From Rugalucina vietnamica (lineage: Eukaryota; Mollusca; Bivalvia; Lucinida; Lucinidae), in assembly GCA_964017185.1 (NCBI GenBank), contig OZ024870.1, positions 34,185,621 through 34,249,620 of the forward strand: a stretch of 64,000 nt of DNA, written 5' to 3'. A program made the position numbers and the translations under genes. Shown in pieces: positions 1-11,959 of this stretch. Position 1 is the stretch's first letter, and each line of letters opens with the position of its first letter. The notes beneath the pieces are model-generated. The model saw nothing but the letters and a program-made list of their open reading frames with translations. It was not told where the DNA came from and did not search any database.

Positions 1-129
1 GAGCTAAGAACAAGATAAGAAAAAGAAGGCTCTGGAAGTTACTGTTAGATATCGCACCTGCATTTGGCAAATTGTAACTAGTGTGTAAAATGTAGCTTTA
101 GGGCACTGTTATAAAACTGCAAGTCAGAA

Positions 130-1290
130 AAATGAAAGTCAAGGACATCAAGTCAATGGTGGTAATTGAAGGATGTATTAAGGAACATTGCTATGCAAGG
201 ATTCACAATCACAGCTATCACATATACATAGAATACCCAACGTCAATATTAAACCTTGAATTATTAACAATGTTGATAGACCATCAGAATACAGGTGAAG
301 GGCACAAGATCAAAAAGCATGCTTGAAGGAGGTGGTAGTACAGTTTTTGTCCGATATAAGGTCTGAAGACTAGGTCCCTTGGACATTACACATTAGGCAC
401 AGCATAGTCTCCAGTGTCGTCATAGCATGTAAGTAGCCTGTCCTAGAACACTGTCATGGGTCCTACGTTGATAGTCTCATTCAAAAGACTGTAGAGGCCC
501 AAGATCGAACCAACGGTCGCTCATATACAAGGCCAGCCGCCACTAGACCACTCAGGCTATGCTTGAAGAGGATTTTAAGGTCAATTACTATGTAAGGTTT
601 GTAACTTTAGTTATTAAGGTCCAAAGAAGAAACAACTTTGATTTAAAAAATTACAAAGTCGATAGAGTGTGAAATATAGGTAAACAGCACAGGGTCAAAG
701 AAGCTTATTGAAGCCTATATCATGCTCACCGCTATCATAATTGCAGAAAAAACGCATTAATGCTAGACTTGACATAGTCAAGGAAGCTTCAAATATAGGT
801 CAAGGGCACCAGGTCATAGTGCGTGCTGGAAGAGTATGTCAAGAACATTTACTATAGGTCAAGGGCACCAGGTCATAGTGGGTGCTGGAAGAGTATGTCA
901 AAAACATTTACTATAGGTCAAGGGCACCAGGTCATAGTGGGTGCTGGAAGAGTATGTCAAGAACATTTCCTATAGGTAAAGGGCACCAGGTCATAGTGGG
1001 TGCTGCAAGAGTATGTCAAGAACATTTACTATAGGTCAAGGGCACCAAGTCATATTGCGTGCTGGAAGAGTATGTCAAGAACATTTACTATACAAAGTTT
1101 TATACTAACAGCTACCACAAGTACATACGTTAAAATGTGTGTTAATCTAGTTAATGCTAGACTGAACATTAAATATTGTCAAAGTCAAGGGCACCAGGTC
1201 ATAGTGAATGCTTGAAGTGTTTGTCTCGTTATAAAATATCAAAATTGAAGAAGCGTGAAATGTAGGTCAACAAGACCGATGTTGATAAAA
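130..1290. repeat. 59-bp minisatellite with diverged flanks
   Basis: Five good copies of a 59-bp unit (about 790-1091) repeat with exact 59-base spacing at 798, 857, 916, 975 and 1034. Each contains GGTCAAGGGCACCAGGTCAT and GGAAGAGTATGTCAAGAACA. Weaker relatives of the core occur from about 290 to 1210, so the array was once longer. Single-frame translations through it are by-products. Confidence 0.9.
497..562 (-). repeat. tRNA-like SINE head
   Basis: On the minus strand GCCTGAGTGGTCTAGTGG resembles a pol III A box and TTGGTTCGATCTT a B box. The cloverleaf is poor, so this is a tRNA-derived repeat rather than a tRNA gene. Confidence 0.45.
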
Positions 1291-2671
1291 TTTGTTGTAA
1301 AATGATTGTCTCATCCACCACTGTCATGTGCACTTAAAGAAATGTCAAGCCTTGTTGTGTACGACGTTGTCAGAAATCCAAATGTGGCATCTACCAAACT
1401 TTCGGTATTCGACAAAAGTATGGTTTCAATACAATTTCATGGAAGATTTCTTCTGATCCGTTTTCAAAACAGTAATTTTCCTTTGAAGCAGTTGCATGTA
1501 TACTTTATCCAAGTTTTTCTCCAAGTGTTACAATATGCCATTTTGTGACATCGTCCAGTCATGTAGTGCAGGTAAGGGTCAGGGTAGTTGCGAAACCTAA
1601 CTCCACTACGTTCCATTGCTGACCTTGATGGTTCTATTTGATTAAAACAATCTCCGATTGAATAAAACAGTATTACACATGGTTGACGTGATTCGTGGTG
1701 AGTGCATTCCAACTCGACCTTGACGTAACGTACGCTGACGTGACGTCACGGAGCGCGCTTTGTTGCGTGAGCATGGAGAGCTGATTTCTGACTGGCTTAG
1801 TGCTTTGCCCCAAAATTGACCGCAAAATCGTAAGTTGAATGTGAAAATCTCACAGAAATTATGGATTTAAAGTAGGAAATCAGACATTTCTTATGGAACA
1901 TCATCTGGAGACAAAATTTTATCTTCAAACAGAATGCAAAGTGAAGGTGAGCAGTATTTCATTTTTCACAGTGAATTTCGTGCTTTCAAATGTGATGTGT
2001 AAAGTGAAACATTTTTCTCAGTTAGTACACGCAAGGAACTGAGGCTACGTGACAATTTAGGAATGTTATTGTGTATACATGGAAATTGTAAACAACAGCT
2101 GAAGGTCTGGGTCAAGGGTCAGCGGTATCAGTTATGGATCACCCTGTTTTCTTGTATAAACACAGAATAAGTACCTTGAAAGGTTTCTTTTATTTTTTTT
2201 TTACAAAAATAATTATTGTATATATCACTTTCCATGAAACCAACTTTGGATAATTGTCACTATTTTGTGTATAGCAAAACAAACAGCACATAAAAGGGCC
2301 ATTTACTCATTCTGTTTTCAAACTATTTATACAAAACACAATCGTACAGCGAGAGTGCGAGTGCTGGTAACTTGTGGAAGTACTCTTCATCTGTCAGATG
2401 AGCTGGAATCGCTCATAATCAGACTCGCTACGACCGAATTCAGAACATTGTCCGTCATCTTTATTGCTTTTCCTTACTTGTTTTAGTTATGGGAATGCAC
2501 TCCGTATGCCCACTTTCCCTTGATTTAGCGTGCTGCTCGGACCAATCCGATCACTCTTAAAATTTCTAAATCAAGTACGCCCCAGGTTTCTCCAATAACA
2601 CGTGACAATTTAACTCCCACGCAGCACGATTTTCCAAAAGAACTCGGATAGCACGATTCAGTGTGTATTGC
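1291..2671. other. unassigned intergenic DNA
   Basis: No convincing gene or repeat was seen. A CpG-rich patch near 1720-1775 includes TGACGTGACGTCA, a CRE-like palindrome with TGACGTCA at 1741-1748. Confidence 0.4.
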
Positions 2672-3001
2672 GGCAAGTAGGTTACTGTATGGGCGTTACC
2701 TCGTGAATACGTTATTGGGTATGGTATACTTTTGACCTAGGTAAAAGCAAAAGGTATACAGTTGAACGACTCTACTCACATGTTTTCCGTTAAAAATAAG
2801 AATTAAGTACGAGTTTGTCTTATTCACTGAATTGGACAAAATACAGGTAGCTGAGTTCTAACGGTAAATATATGGCAGCGCTCTAGGCTGACTGAGTTCG
2901 ACTTTTCTATAATCTCCCTACTTGAACAGATGGACTAGCCGACCACGCCCAGATACATGTATGAATATTAAAGTTGCCACCCATACAGTGACCTATTTGC
3001 C
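2672..3001 (+). mobile_element. MITE family A, copy 1
   Basis: A 330-bp element with inverted termini GGCAAGTAGGTTACTGTATG and, at the other end, CATACAGTGACCTATTTGCC. A second copy lies in the opposite orientation at 46992-47311. No coding capacity; the superfamily was not recognised. Confidence 0.85.
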
Positions 3002-3293
3002 AAATTATATAAATTTATGTGAAATCATATTGAAAGCAAGATCGACCCCCAATGTTCATAGCTTTATATCTATATCAATAGCTTTATATTTATATACATG
3101 TGCGTATTTACATGTTTGTTCGACAGATTATACTCTTTATACTCTGTGAAGTAAATATCAGCTTTTTATTTGATATACATGTAACATTTCATTTTGTCAA
3201 CCGCCCTAACTTATTTTATGTTGAATGTATTTATTGTCTCTTGTTGTTTGCATGTATTGTAAACCTAAGATGTGTGAATAAACTTGAAACTTG

Positions 3294-3644
3294 AAGATGA
3301 GGGCGTGGTTAGGGTCCTGTATAATTGGTTTAACCCGCCCCTCCCCTAGTAATTTTATATTACTGATCGTTCCAAGGCGATACGTCTGTTGTGGTTCTAT
3401 TTGTTTTGTGTTTTAGGGTTGAGATTTTGTGCTAATTGAGCCTTGTGTGCGTTTTTGTATTTTGATTGGGCTTGGGTAACTCAGTGGCCGCCTATTGGGA
3501 AATAGCTGCTGACTCGGCTTACGATGTTTTTTTTTAATAATAAATACTTAATTTTCAATTTAGTTTTTTCCCCACCTCGGCTTTTGGAGTAGGATTTTTT
3601 TCTGACTGCGCCTTTTCCTGATCATTGCCTACTTGTACCTTTTT
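3294..3644 (+). mobile_element. 5'-truncated copy (3' tail) of the CTACTTGTACC retroelement
   Basis: This is the 3' untranslated tail of the family described at 5476-7010. It includes GATCGTTCCAAGGCGATAC and ends CCTACTTGTACCTTTTT. The variable 5' limit and fixed 3' end are typical of target-primed retrotransposition. Confidence 0.8.
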
Positions 3645-4440
3645 ACATTCATGTAACATTGAGCACAAAACGACAGATAGTGTACACCAAGTCGTACAGT
3701 GAACCAATCATCACTTTGTATGGGAAGAAACTACATAGAGAGCACACTGTCCAGAGCAGTGTTCAGCCAATGAGGCATTTGGAAGACTCCCTGCAAATGT
3801 CTGTGAGCGAAACTCTACACCGCTCTGGTACCTCCAACCCTCTAAATATGCTTGCGAGGCCTGGACAGTATACCGAATTTATTCTGAATACTTTCCATTC
3901 AAGCTGTTTCAGAAATCTGTTAAAATCAAGTGGCAAGAGAAGATCCCCAGGCTGCACAGATTTAATCTAAGTGGCGCAGCCTCATCAATATAAAGATACG
4001 AGATACATCCGAACCATCGATATTAGCTTGCTCTGGTTTGCATCCAACATCTTAGAGCTTAAATAGGCGTAGTCAGCCATCAGAGAGCACATCATCATTT
4101 ATTATCAAGTAAAATTCAAGAATCTCACTACTGAGAGACGAACGACGGATACATGGCTCCCCATTAAAGTCGTACTGATGCCAGTTTACCCTTTTGAAAC
4201 AACTAACAGTTACCACATCTGTCCGGAGTCGCATGATTCAGTTTTGGTAGAAGTGGGAGCTGTATACATGTATGAACGATTTCTGTTTTAACTGAATCCT
4301 TTTTAGCGTAGTATTCATCAGATATATAATATCATAGTAGAGAACGCCTACGAAAAAGACGGTTAATTTTGCTCCTTTTTGGATAGTTATATGCTTTAGT
4401 TGTATCAGGTATCATAGGCTACGTGTTGTTTTCGTTATGG
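3645..4440. other. unassigned intergenic DNA
   Basis: Frames of 64-103 codons occur on both strands (3659-3970) but match nothing I know and overlap each other. No structural repeat was noticed. Confidence 0.4.
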
Positions 4441-4907
4441 TTGGTTACAGACCACCCTTGATGGGTCCCATTGAAATCAATGCCAAATAGGCCTCATTCA
4501 CAGCTCTGTGCAAAGTTCCACAACATTCACTGACTAATAAATTACCCTAGATTGATAAATTCAGCACTTGAGCTCTTCAAAAAGAAATAAATTCACATAC
4601 CATGACCGATTCAGTTTTTCACAAATTTAACTTCAACACACACACTGACCTCTGACTGGAAGTAGAGCGGAAGACCGCAGTGTTCCACCATGACCTTTTG
4701 TCGCTTCCATGCAGAAGATATAGTCCTCCATGATATCATGTATTATAATTGGTAGAATATATATCAAATTAAAAATTAAAATCAATTGTATCCACAAATT
4801 AACACCCAGGAGTGAGGCATTCACCTTTGAAGAAGCCAGCAGATTTTTTCTTAGGAACTGTTTAGGCATCCTACGACCCCGGAAGTAATTTAGTAGAGGT
4901 TTCACAC
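4441..4907. repeat. segmental repeat, copy 1 (empty site)
   Basis: About 465 bp matching 5405-5475 joined to 7011-7402. Shared blocks include ATGACCGATTCAGTTTTTCA and AAGACCGCAGTGTTCCACCA. This copy lacks the retroelement that splits the other one. At 4490-4500 it reads GGCCTCATTCA, the unoccupied target. Confidence 0.85.
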
Positions 4908-5404
4908 CTAGATGTGACCTGATTTCAGTTTAAATAAGCAATGAAAGTCTTAAAAAGTAATTTAGCAATACATGATGCATGATATAACACTTTTAAAGTG
5001 GTTGCCTTGTAAATTTCTATATACAGAGCTGCATCAATGATGTCGCGTCGAATTCCAACGACAACGTCCGAGTGACGCGAGTGCTTGAAAGAGACGAAAA
5101 GCTTACCCTCCTGGCGACACTGAAGGACCTGCATACTGGATTTGTTCGCCTCTGTATGCACCACTCCTAGAATGATAAGAAACATCTGCTGGTAACATTA
5201 CAACAAGGACTTATTAGAAATCACAGACACAGACCCCCTGTTTTTAAGGAAATTGGCTTTTTGGGAGCCTTTCAGTGCTGAAACCCAACATAATCTGCTC
5301 TATAATGTATTTCAGGGAGAACAAAGTGCATACAGTGATATGAATTACTCCTGTCAACAGGCAAAATGCAAATAGTAAATTGCAGAAATCAGTATGGTCG
5401 CGTC
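4908..5404. other. unassigned intergenic DNA
   Basis: No gene or repeat recognised. The frame at 4925-5185 on the minus strand has no familiar motif. Confidence 0.35.
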
Positions 5405-5475
5405 TAGGTTACAGACCACCCTGGATGGCTCCCATTGAAAACAATGCAAAACAAAACAACAACAAATAGGCCTCA

Positions 5476-5893
5476 GAATGTATGCGATGCCTTATCCTAT
5501 CTCCTGGATAATATTTATATTAGATTTGGAACCAAGTTATACAGACAAATTGTTGGAATCCCGATGGGTACTAATTGCGCCCCTCTCGTAGCTGATCTAT
5601 TTTTATACTGCTACGAAAGAGACTTCATGGATTCTCTTAACCATGACAATCAAGCTGGTGTTATCGATGCCTTTAATTCGACTTCTAGGTACCTCGATGA
5701 CCTTTTGAGCATTGACTCTCCTTATTTTGAAGGCATGGTCAAACAAATTTATCCCCCTGAACTACAGTTGAATAAAGCAAACAACACAGATACCGAAGCC
5801 CCATTTTTAGACTTACATCTTTCTATTGCAAATGGATTCGTTTTTTTCTCTCTAAAATTTATGATAAACGCGATGAATTTGGTTTTGATATAG
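5476..5893 (+). pseudogene. reverse transcriptase fragment
   Basis: Open frame with the RT motifs IPMGTNCAP and YLDD, entered from target DNA at 5476 and therefore lacking the protein's N-terminal part. The upstream ATG at 5435 lies in flanking DNA and is not the real start. Homologous peptide is encoded on the minus strand at 28523-28960, and more distantly near 33780. Confidence 0.8.
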
Positions 5894-7010
5894 TAAACTT
5901 TCCGTTTTGGGATGGTAACGTTCCTCTCCGTGCTTCTTATGGCGTATACATTTCACAACTAATTAGGTTTGCTAGAGTCTGCAATTATGTTGCGGACTTC
6001 AATGCACGAAATAAATGTTTAACAGCCAAACTTCTTAAGCAGGGCTATCGGTATCATAAACTTCGAAAAACTTTTTCTAAATTTTATCGCAGAGACTTTG
6101 AACTGATTTCCAAATTTAACGTTGGGCTAAAGACCCTTTTACGTGAGGGCCTTTCGGAACCAGAATTTTATGGTGACTTGCATTTGGTTTACAAATTTAA
6201 GAAACTTATTGGAAGGAATGATTTTTCTTTTCAATTCAGAAAAATCATTACGCGTTACAGACGTATAGGATATAACTTAAATGTTATGCGACAGTCTGCT
6301 TGCTTAGTTTTCAACCCATTCACGGTTGATAACTATGCTGCCTTCTTTAATTGCACGCTGGTGGGTCGGGCGTCAGACTCTATGATGGCCCCGACATAAA
6401 GCTATTCATTTTAGTTGGTTGGGGCCGGAGCTTCTTGTCTGTTGCTTGGCTCACCGGGGCTCAACTGGTGGTTTTCTTTTGCTCCGGAAGTTATTGGGCG
6501 CCCAGGGATCTCCATCGTCGGGCAGCTTACTCATTCTATGAGTCCTCGTTTTTGATTCATCATGGAATTTATCATGTTTTATTTGTTTGTCCATGATGAT
6601 TCATTGACTAGTTAGAAATTCACTACGAGGACCCAACAACTTACTAAATGTTATGAATCACTGCAGAAGCTGAGGGTGAGGTTAGGATCCTGTAAAACCA
6701 GTTTAAGCCCGCCAGTGATTTTATATTACTGATCGTACCAAGGCGATACTTCTGTGGTGGTTCTTATTGTTTTATGTCTTGGTGTTTAATTTTTTGTGCT
6801 GTTGGCGCCTTATGTATGTTATCATATTTTTAGTTAAGTTTAGGTAACTGAGTGGCCACCTGCTGGGAAAATAGCTGCTCATTCGGCTTACGAAATGTAT
6901 TCATGGTATAAGTACCTTATTGTTAGTTTGTTTTTTTTCCCGCCTCGGTTTTTGGAGTGGGAATCTTTTTCTGATTGCTTCTTTTCCTGATCGTTGCCTA
7001 CTTGTACCTT
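5476..7010 (+). mobile_element. reverse-transcriptase retroelement, 5'-truncated (Penelope-like suspected)
   Basis: A 1,535-bp copy whose limits are set by comparison with the empty site at 4.49 kb. It encodes the C-terminal part of a reverse transcriptase: GIPMGTNCAPLVADLF (a thumb-side RT motif), then RYLDDLLSID, the catalytic aspartate pair. A conserved C-terminal region follows, in another frame, to about 6399. The reading frame shifts at least once near 5890, so the copy is decayed. A ~600-bp 3' untranslated tail ends CCTACTTGTACCTT. No GIY-YIG endonuclease or EN domain is in the retained part, so the class is uncertain. This is the master sequence for at least eleven more fragments in the window. 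Confidence 0.8.
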
Positions 7011-7402
7011 CTCATTCACAGCACTGCGCAAAATTTCCACAGCATTCACTGACTAGATTGATAAATTCAGCACCAGAGCTAAATTCACACACCATGACCG
7101 ATTCAGTTTTTCACAAATTTACTTCAACATACACACACACTGACCTCTGACAGCAAGTAGAACGCAAGACCGCAGTGTTCCACCATGACGTTTTATCGCT
7201 TCCACGCAGAAGATATAGTCCTCCATGATTGTATTATACCTCAAATTGGTAGCATATGCAAATTAAAAATAAAAATAAATTGTATCCACAAATTAACACC
7301 CAGGAGTGAGACACTCACCTTTGAAGAAGCCAACAGATTTTTTTCTTAGGAGCTATTTAGGCATCCTACGACCCCGTAAGTAATTTAGTAGAGGTTTCAC
7401 AC

Positions 7403-9033
7403 CGGTTGTGGCACAGCGTTGTCGTAACATAACACGGTTATCTTTTCGGCCGTACATTTTAAGTCTGCCTCACAATAATAAAGTAAAGAAACAAGAGAAA
7501 TGGCAGGTTATAAGGAGTGTGAATCTCTCTTAATGTAAAACATGGTGTAAGTACGCACAGTTCCAAAATTAATAAAAGTTGGTCCTTTGGTAATCTTAAG
7601 TCAATAATTATTTCAATAATTCGTGGATGCGTTGCTTCAAGAGTTAATTTCCCATCGTTGTTCTCTGCTGTACTCCTCAAGGGACAGTTTATTCTATAAT
7701 AACATCAATAGAAAATTTGCCAGATGACTGCTTAATTAAATTGATCCAAGTCAATAGATTGGGCTAAAGTCTCTTTCTATTAGGAGCCGATTCGATTAAT
7801 AGCAGGAAGATATGATCGGTTTAATGGAGGGTTCGAGCTGGCTAATCGTCTGTGAAAATGTTCTGGTACTGTCTGTGAAATAGTTGTTTGTTTTGTGGTT
7901 TAATATTCGAGTCAACAATTTTTCAGTCATGTCGGGACAGCGCCACCGCATCCAGGGGCTTAGGATAGTGTTGTGTATGTGAAATGTTCTAAATATTTAA
8001 ACCAACTTTTCGAAGCTCATGATACCGATAGCTCTGAAAGACTGTCTCACCTGCTTTATCATCGATGATGCAAACTATTACTGTACACAAACTATATGAA
8101 ATCTAACCAAACTTGATGTATTTTTGGGAAAAATAAGTAGTAATGCATTGAAATGTATCTGTTATTAGTTTTATACAACCTCATTTGAAATATACCAAAC
8201 AGAAATTAAATGTGTATACTCTTATTTTCGTTGTGGAGTTTTATATTAAATACTTCAATACAATATTCCAGAAAATTCTTCTTTATACTTGCATTTTCCT
8301 AATGAGGCATTATAGATGAATGTCGATTCTTTGCATAATATGAAATTTAAACATGACCAACTACACGATCCCTACTTTCGAAAAGTGCGCGCGGCATTGA
8401 AAAATAAAATGCATTCTACCAAGATGAGTGATTTACTATATGTATATATATTCTGGTCTTTCTGAAAACTGATGTCTGTTATCGTATACGTTTCCTTTCT
8501 TTATAGATTCCGTGGTACAGATAATTTTATTAAATGCCGCAATATTATGGCTGTTATTACAAGCCATCTGTCAAAGTATTTATAAAGGAATAAATAAACA
8601 TTGACAAATATTACCAATTTCCTAAATAAAATCGGGACACATCATATCACTCATCCATAACTCTGCCCACTTATGTGAAATAGGACTTGATTTGTCTTGT
8701 TGAATTCCAGTTAAAATCTCATTATGAACAAAATTTGCATTTTGGTGGCGTCCAATTCATTTTTGTAAGTCTTTGGGTGATGGGATAAGTTTCTAACTTT
8801 TATTTTAGTTTTATTGTTCATCTTTATACGCATTTATACTAGTTAGCTAAAGCGATGTTGTTTTTTTTTCCTCAGCCTTTTCAAACTTTTGAAACACATT
8901 TTCTACAAGAGTTTGCCTTATATTGTACAACTGTAAGAATAAGTAAGTAATTTCTTTATTTGGGTAAATATGCAATATATAGCTAGAATATGACGTATTT
9001 CTAAATATTGGTCGACTTAGACGCAAAAAGACC
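7403..9033. other. unassigned intergenic DNA with a SINE-like fragment
   Basis: AT-rich, without coding signal. About 7895-7975 matches the body of the SINE-like family at 32.44 and 42.42 kb (shared GTCAACAATTTTTCAGT and GGACAG.GCCACCGC). Confidence 0.45.
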
Positions 9034-9252
9034 TACCGTATTCGTTCTAATTAGGGCACCCTTTTCAAAATAACTTAAAGTTATAGTAACAAAGTATCGT
9101 TCTAGTTAGCGCACACTCCTAACGAAAACAGCACATACATGTATATGTACCAATTGGCCGGTCGAACAGTGTGCGCTTTTGCTTATGTTTTTCGGAAACG
9201 ACCAGGATGTGCGCTTATTGGGGCATGTGCGCTAATTAGAACGAATACGGTA
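9034..9252. mobile_element. TA-flanked MITE
   Basis: A 219-bp element whose ends are inverted copies of TACCGTATTCGTTCTAATTA. TA at each edge suggests a Tc1/mariner-type target duplication. No coding capacity. Confidence 0.8.
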
Positions 9253-9382
9253 TATAAAAAAGATAGATAGAAAAACAGCATTTTATACTTTTGTGAATGC
9301 CAGATTTATTGTAAAATTGGGTGTAGCGTTCTAAATTGTATGGTTGTAATAGTATACTGGACTAGCAAGGAGATAAGTTTGC

Positions 9383-9662
9383 CATTACGAAAACTTCCCC
9401 ATGCAACAAACAGAGATTTTTTTTAGCGTTATAAATTGAAAATTTTCTGCAGAAAAATTTTGATATATTTCTTATGTTTGCTCAAAACATAGATTGTGGG
9501 TACACGTTAGAACCGCCTCGCCGAGGCGGTTCTAACGAGTACCCACACTCTATGTTTTGGAGCAAAAATAAGAAAAATAGGTATACCCCTGCATACCCCA
9601 GTTTTACTATATGAAAGTGGGGTTTGAGGGGGTATACTTTGCACGGACATGTTTTCCTGATG
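9383..9662 (+). mobile_element. palindrome-core MITE (family G), copy 1
   Basis: A 280-bp element with imperfect ~24-bp inverted ends (CATTACGAAAAC at one, GTTTTCCTGATG at the other). The core is a near-perfect ~80-bp hairpin centred on GAACCGCCTCGCCGAGGCGG (the perfect part is 9506-9536). Six more copies occur in the window. Confidence 0.85.
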
Positions 9663-9767
9663 TTTAGGTCAGTGCTTTTGAAGCTTTCAAAAACATCAGT
9701 TGCATTTGTTCAGATAACCTCCGTTTGAGTTTTAGTCCAGTAAAACGTTATTTATATTTTCTACCTT

Positions 9768-10452
9768 ATAGTAGCGACCTAAATCATTTAACATATATTA
9801 ATAGAACGAAATTACGCAAATATGCTGAAGACATTTTATTTATTCATTCATTTATTAACAATTTGACACTACTTATCGGGTATAAAATCAGTAGCACAAA
9901 AGTGCTTTGCTTTAAGTTGCTTTGACAGATAGGGTAGTATATTCGGGTTTTCTAAGGTGGATGAGATTGCTGAACTGGTCTGATTGCAATTTAACTTAAA
10001 GCAGACCAGGTTCCATTCATGATGCCTCGCTTCTGCGGCCTCTCTGTAATTTAAAGCGTTTTAATCGGCCTCATCAGCGTAAATTACTGTTATTTATATT
10101 TTCTTCCCTCATAGCTGCTAATACACATCATTGCCCACGTATTTTGTCCCGTATAGCAACCTAAATCATTTAACATAAATTAAAAGTACGAAAATAAGTA
10201 AACATGCTGAAGACATTTCATTTATCAATTCATTTATTAACAACTTGACACTACCTAAAATCAGTAGCACAGAAGTGTTTTAAGTTGTTTTGACTGACAG
10301 GGTAGTATATTCGGATTTTCTAAGATGGATGAAATTGCTGAACCGGTCTGATTGCAATTCAACTTAAAGCAGACCAGGTTCCTTCATGATGCCTGGCTTC
10401 TGCGGCCTCTGTATAATTTAAAGCGTTTTAATCGGCCTCATCAGCGTAAATT
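9768..10452. repeat. direct duplication upstream of TLX
   Basis: Two copies of a ~300-bp segment lie head to tail at about 9768-10086 and 10152-10452. Shared blocks include CCTAAATCATTTAACATA, CTTAAAGCAGACCAGGTTCC and TTTAATCGGCCTCATCAGCG. They differ by scattered substitutions and small indels, so the duplication is not recent. It ends about 430 bases before the TLX start codon. No known transposon ends were seen. Confidence 0.8.
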
Positions 10453-10794
10453 TACAGCCTGATAGCATAATATGATTGAATAGACAAATCGTATTGATTC
10501 CGGGGGCTGCTTAAACTAACAGATGTCTCATGATGTCAACTCAAATTATGGACAATTTTGCAAGGGCGGGACTTAGTAACGTAACGAAATTGCTGGAATC
10601 GTTTGGGAGAATATTTCTGGTAGAAACAAACTTTGCTCGATTAATATGCGATGATGACAAAAAGTGGAAAATAGGACTTCATACTGGTAATATTTTCAAT
10701 TTGGTGTTTAACTTCTGTCAGGAAAACTTTCAAACTTTTTCCGCCGCGTGTAAATGTTTCTATTTTTAAAAATGCACACGAAACGAAGCTAGTT

Positions 10795-10884
10795 TTTATA
10801 TAGTGTAGGTTTCTTATAGATAAGCTAAAAAGAGCATATAAGCTTCACTTCTGTCTTTTAAAAAGACAAGAATCTGTGCATAAC
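10795..10884 (+). promoter_or_regulatory. possible TLX core promoter / 5' UTR
   Basis: A TATA-like TTTTTATATAG lies about 90 bases before the proposed TLX start codon, so initiation near 10825-10830 would give a short leader. A small inverted repeat (GTCTTTTAAAAAGAC) sits just before the ATG. This is only positional evidence; an upstream non-coding exon is equally possible. Confidence 0.25.
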
Positions 10885-11419
10885 ATGGAATGCATTCAAA
10901 ATGCGAAAATCACAGAGGATAAGCAAAAGTCTAACATTAACAGAGCTAAAGAAACTTATAACAACAATCAATCCAAAGAGACTGGCGGTTCATCTGGATT
11001 TACAAAAGATACAAATACATGTAAGAATTCAACAGAACAAAAATGTGGTTCGAACTTGCGATTTGGCATTGACTTCCTGCTGAAAAATTCCGAATCTTCA
11101 GATGCACCATTACAACTGACTTGTAAGAAAAGAGACAAACAAAATGTGGAATCACACAGAAACTCTTTTGACAAGGAGTCTGAACTTTCTGACGCAGAAA
11201 GTGAGGTTACCACAGAAAAGGACGATGATGGACATGAACTAATTTCTTCCAATTCTAGCCTAAATTTATTTGGCTACCCTCAGTTGTCGGTGCTTATACG
11301 CCAGAACAATGTAGCAGCACAAGGGCCAGAACTCAGACTTATTCCACCAAGTTTACAGATCGGGACTGTTGGGTTACATATGTCATCGTTAAACGATGTT
11401 AGGAAAGATAGATTCGGAT
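10885..11419 (+). CDS. TLX: TLX-class homeobox gene, coding exon 1
   Basis: First coding exon of a T-cell-leukemia-homeobox (TLX/HOX11, fly C15/clawless) transcription factor, a nuclear DNA-binding regulator of cell fate. The first in-frame ATG is at 10885; the frame is open back to 10804 without another ATG, so this is the best start. It encodes 178 residues plus one base. Residues 60-66 read FGIDFLL, an Eh1-type motif that in this family recruits Groucho/TLE co-repressors. The rest is low-complexity, rich in Ser, Asn, Lys and Glu, with an acidic patch (ESELSDAESE). The exon ends in codons for KDRFG, the conserved TLX stretch before the homeodomain arm, followed by donor GTGAGT at 11420. Phase: one base carried to exon 2. 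The start is less certain than the splice site, because the N-terminus is poorly conserved in the family. Confidence 0.85.
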
Positions 11420-11959
11420 GTGAGTATTCGTAGGAAAATTTTAGAATAATTAAATAAAAATTACTTTTAAATAAATTGCTAAATATTTTAATGAATTCGT
11501 TAGAAGTTTGCGACTGTTGACTGCCATACTTCAGCTGAACATTGAGATGCTGTTTTCAGAAAATTGTAAGTAAAACAATATTTAGAACAGGTAGCCGTCA
11601 TATGGTAAAGAAGGTTTTAACATTTATTTTTAATGATAATCCGTCATTGGTTAAACGTTATAAGCCTAAGCACCCACATTTGGCTATTTTATCCAATATC
11701 AACGCATTGCGCATCCTGTCTTTCCGTTCCATACATGCTGAATAGCAACTAGTGACCCCGGTCCAGGAATTGCTACAATTAAATTTAAAATCTCACATCA
11801 AGCATCAGATAGAAAGCAAAAATATTTCGAGACATTTTACATATTTTAACAGCACATATGAAGAGCAAAATGACTAGCTATTTCCCTGCAAGGTAACCAT
11901 TCGGCTATAGTCTGTATTGACATAACAAAGCCTAAACATAAATGGTATCATTGATACTA
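11420..11959. other. TLX intron 1, unassigned part
   Basis: AT-rich DNA following the exon 1 donor. No element recognised. Confidence 0.4.

Larger units (their letters stand above)
5405..7402. repeat. segmental repeat, copy 2 (split by a retroelement)
   Basis: The two arms 5405-5475 and 7011-7402 together match 4441-4907. The retroelement at 5476-7010 sits exactly at the break, flanked by CTCA on each side (5472-5475 and 7011-7014). Confidence 0.85.

Noticed and set aside
790-1091. CRISPR-like array
   Set aside because: Units are contiguous 59-bp tandem repeats without unique spacers, in eukaryotic DNA.
10530-10769. A 79-codon frame upstream of TLX
   Set aside because: No recognised motif and no clear splice donor linking it to TLX. 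It could be part of a leader exon but cannot be supported as coding.
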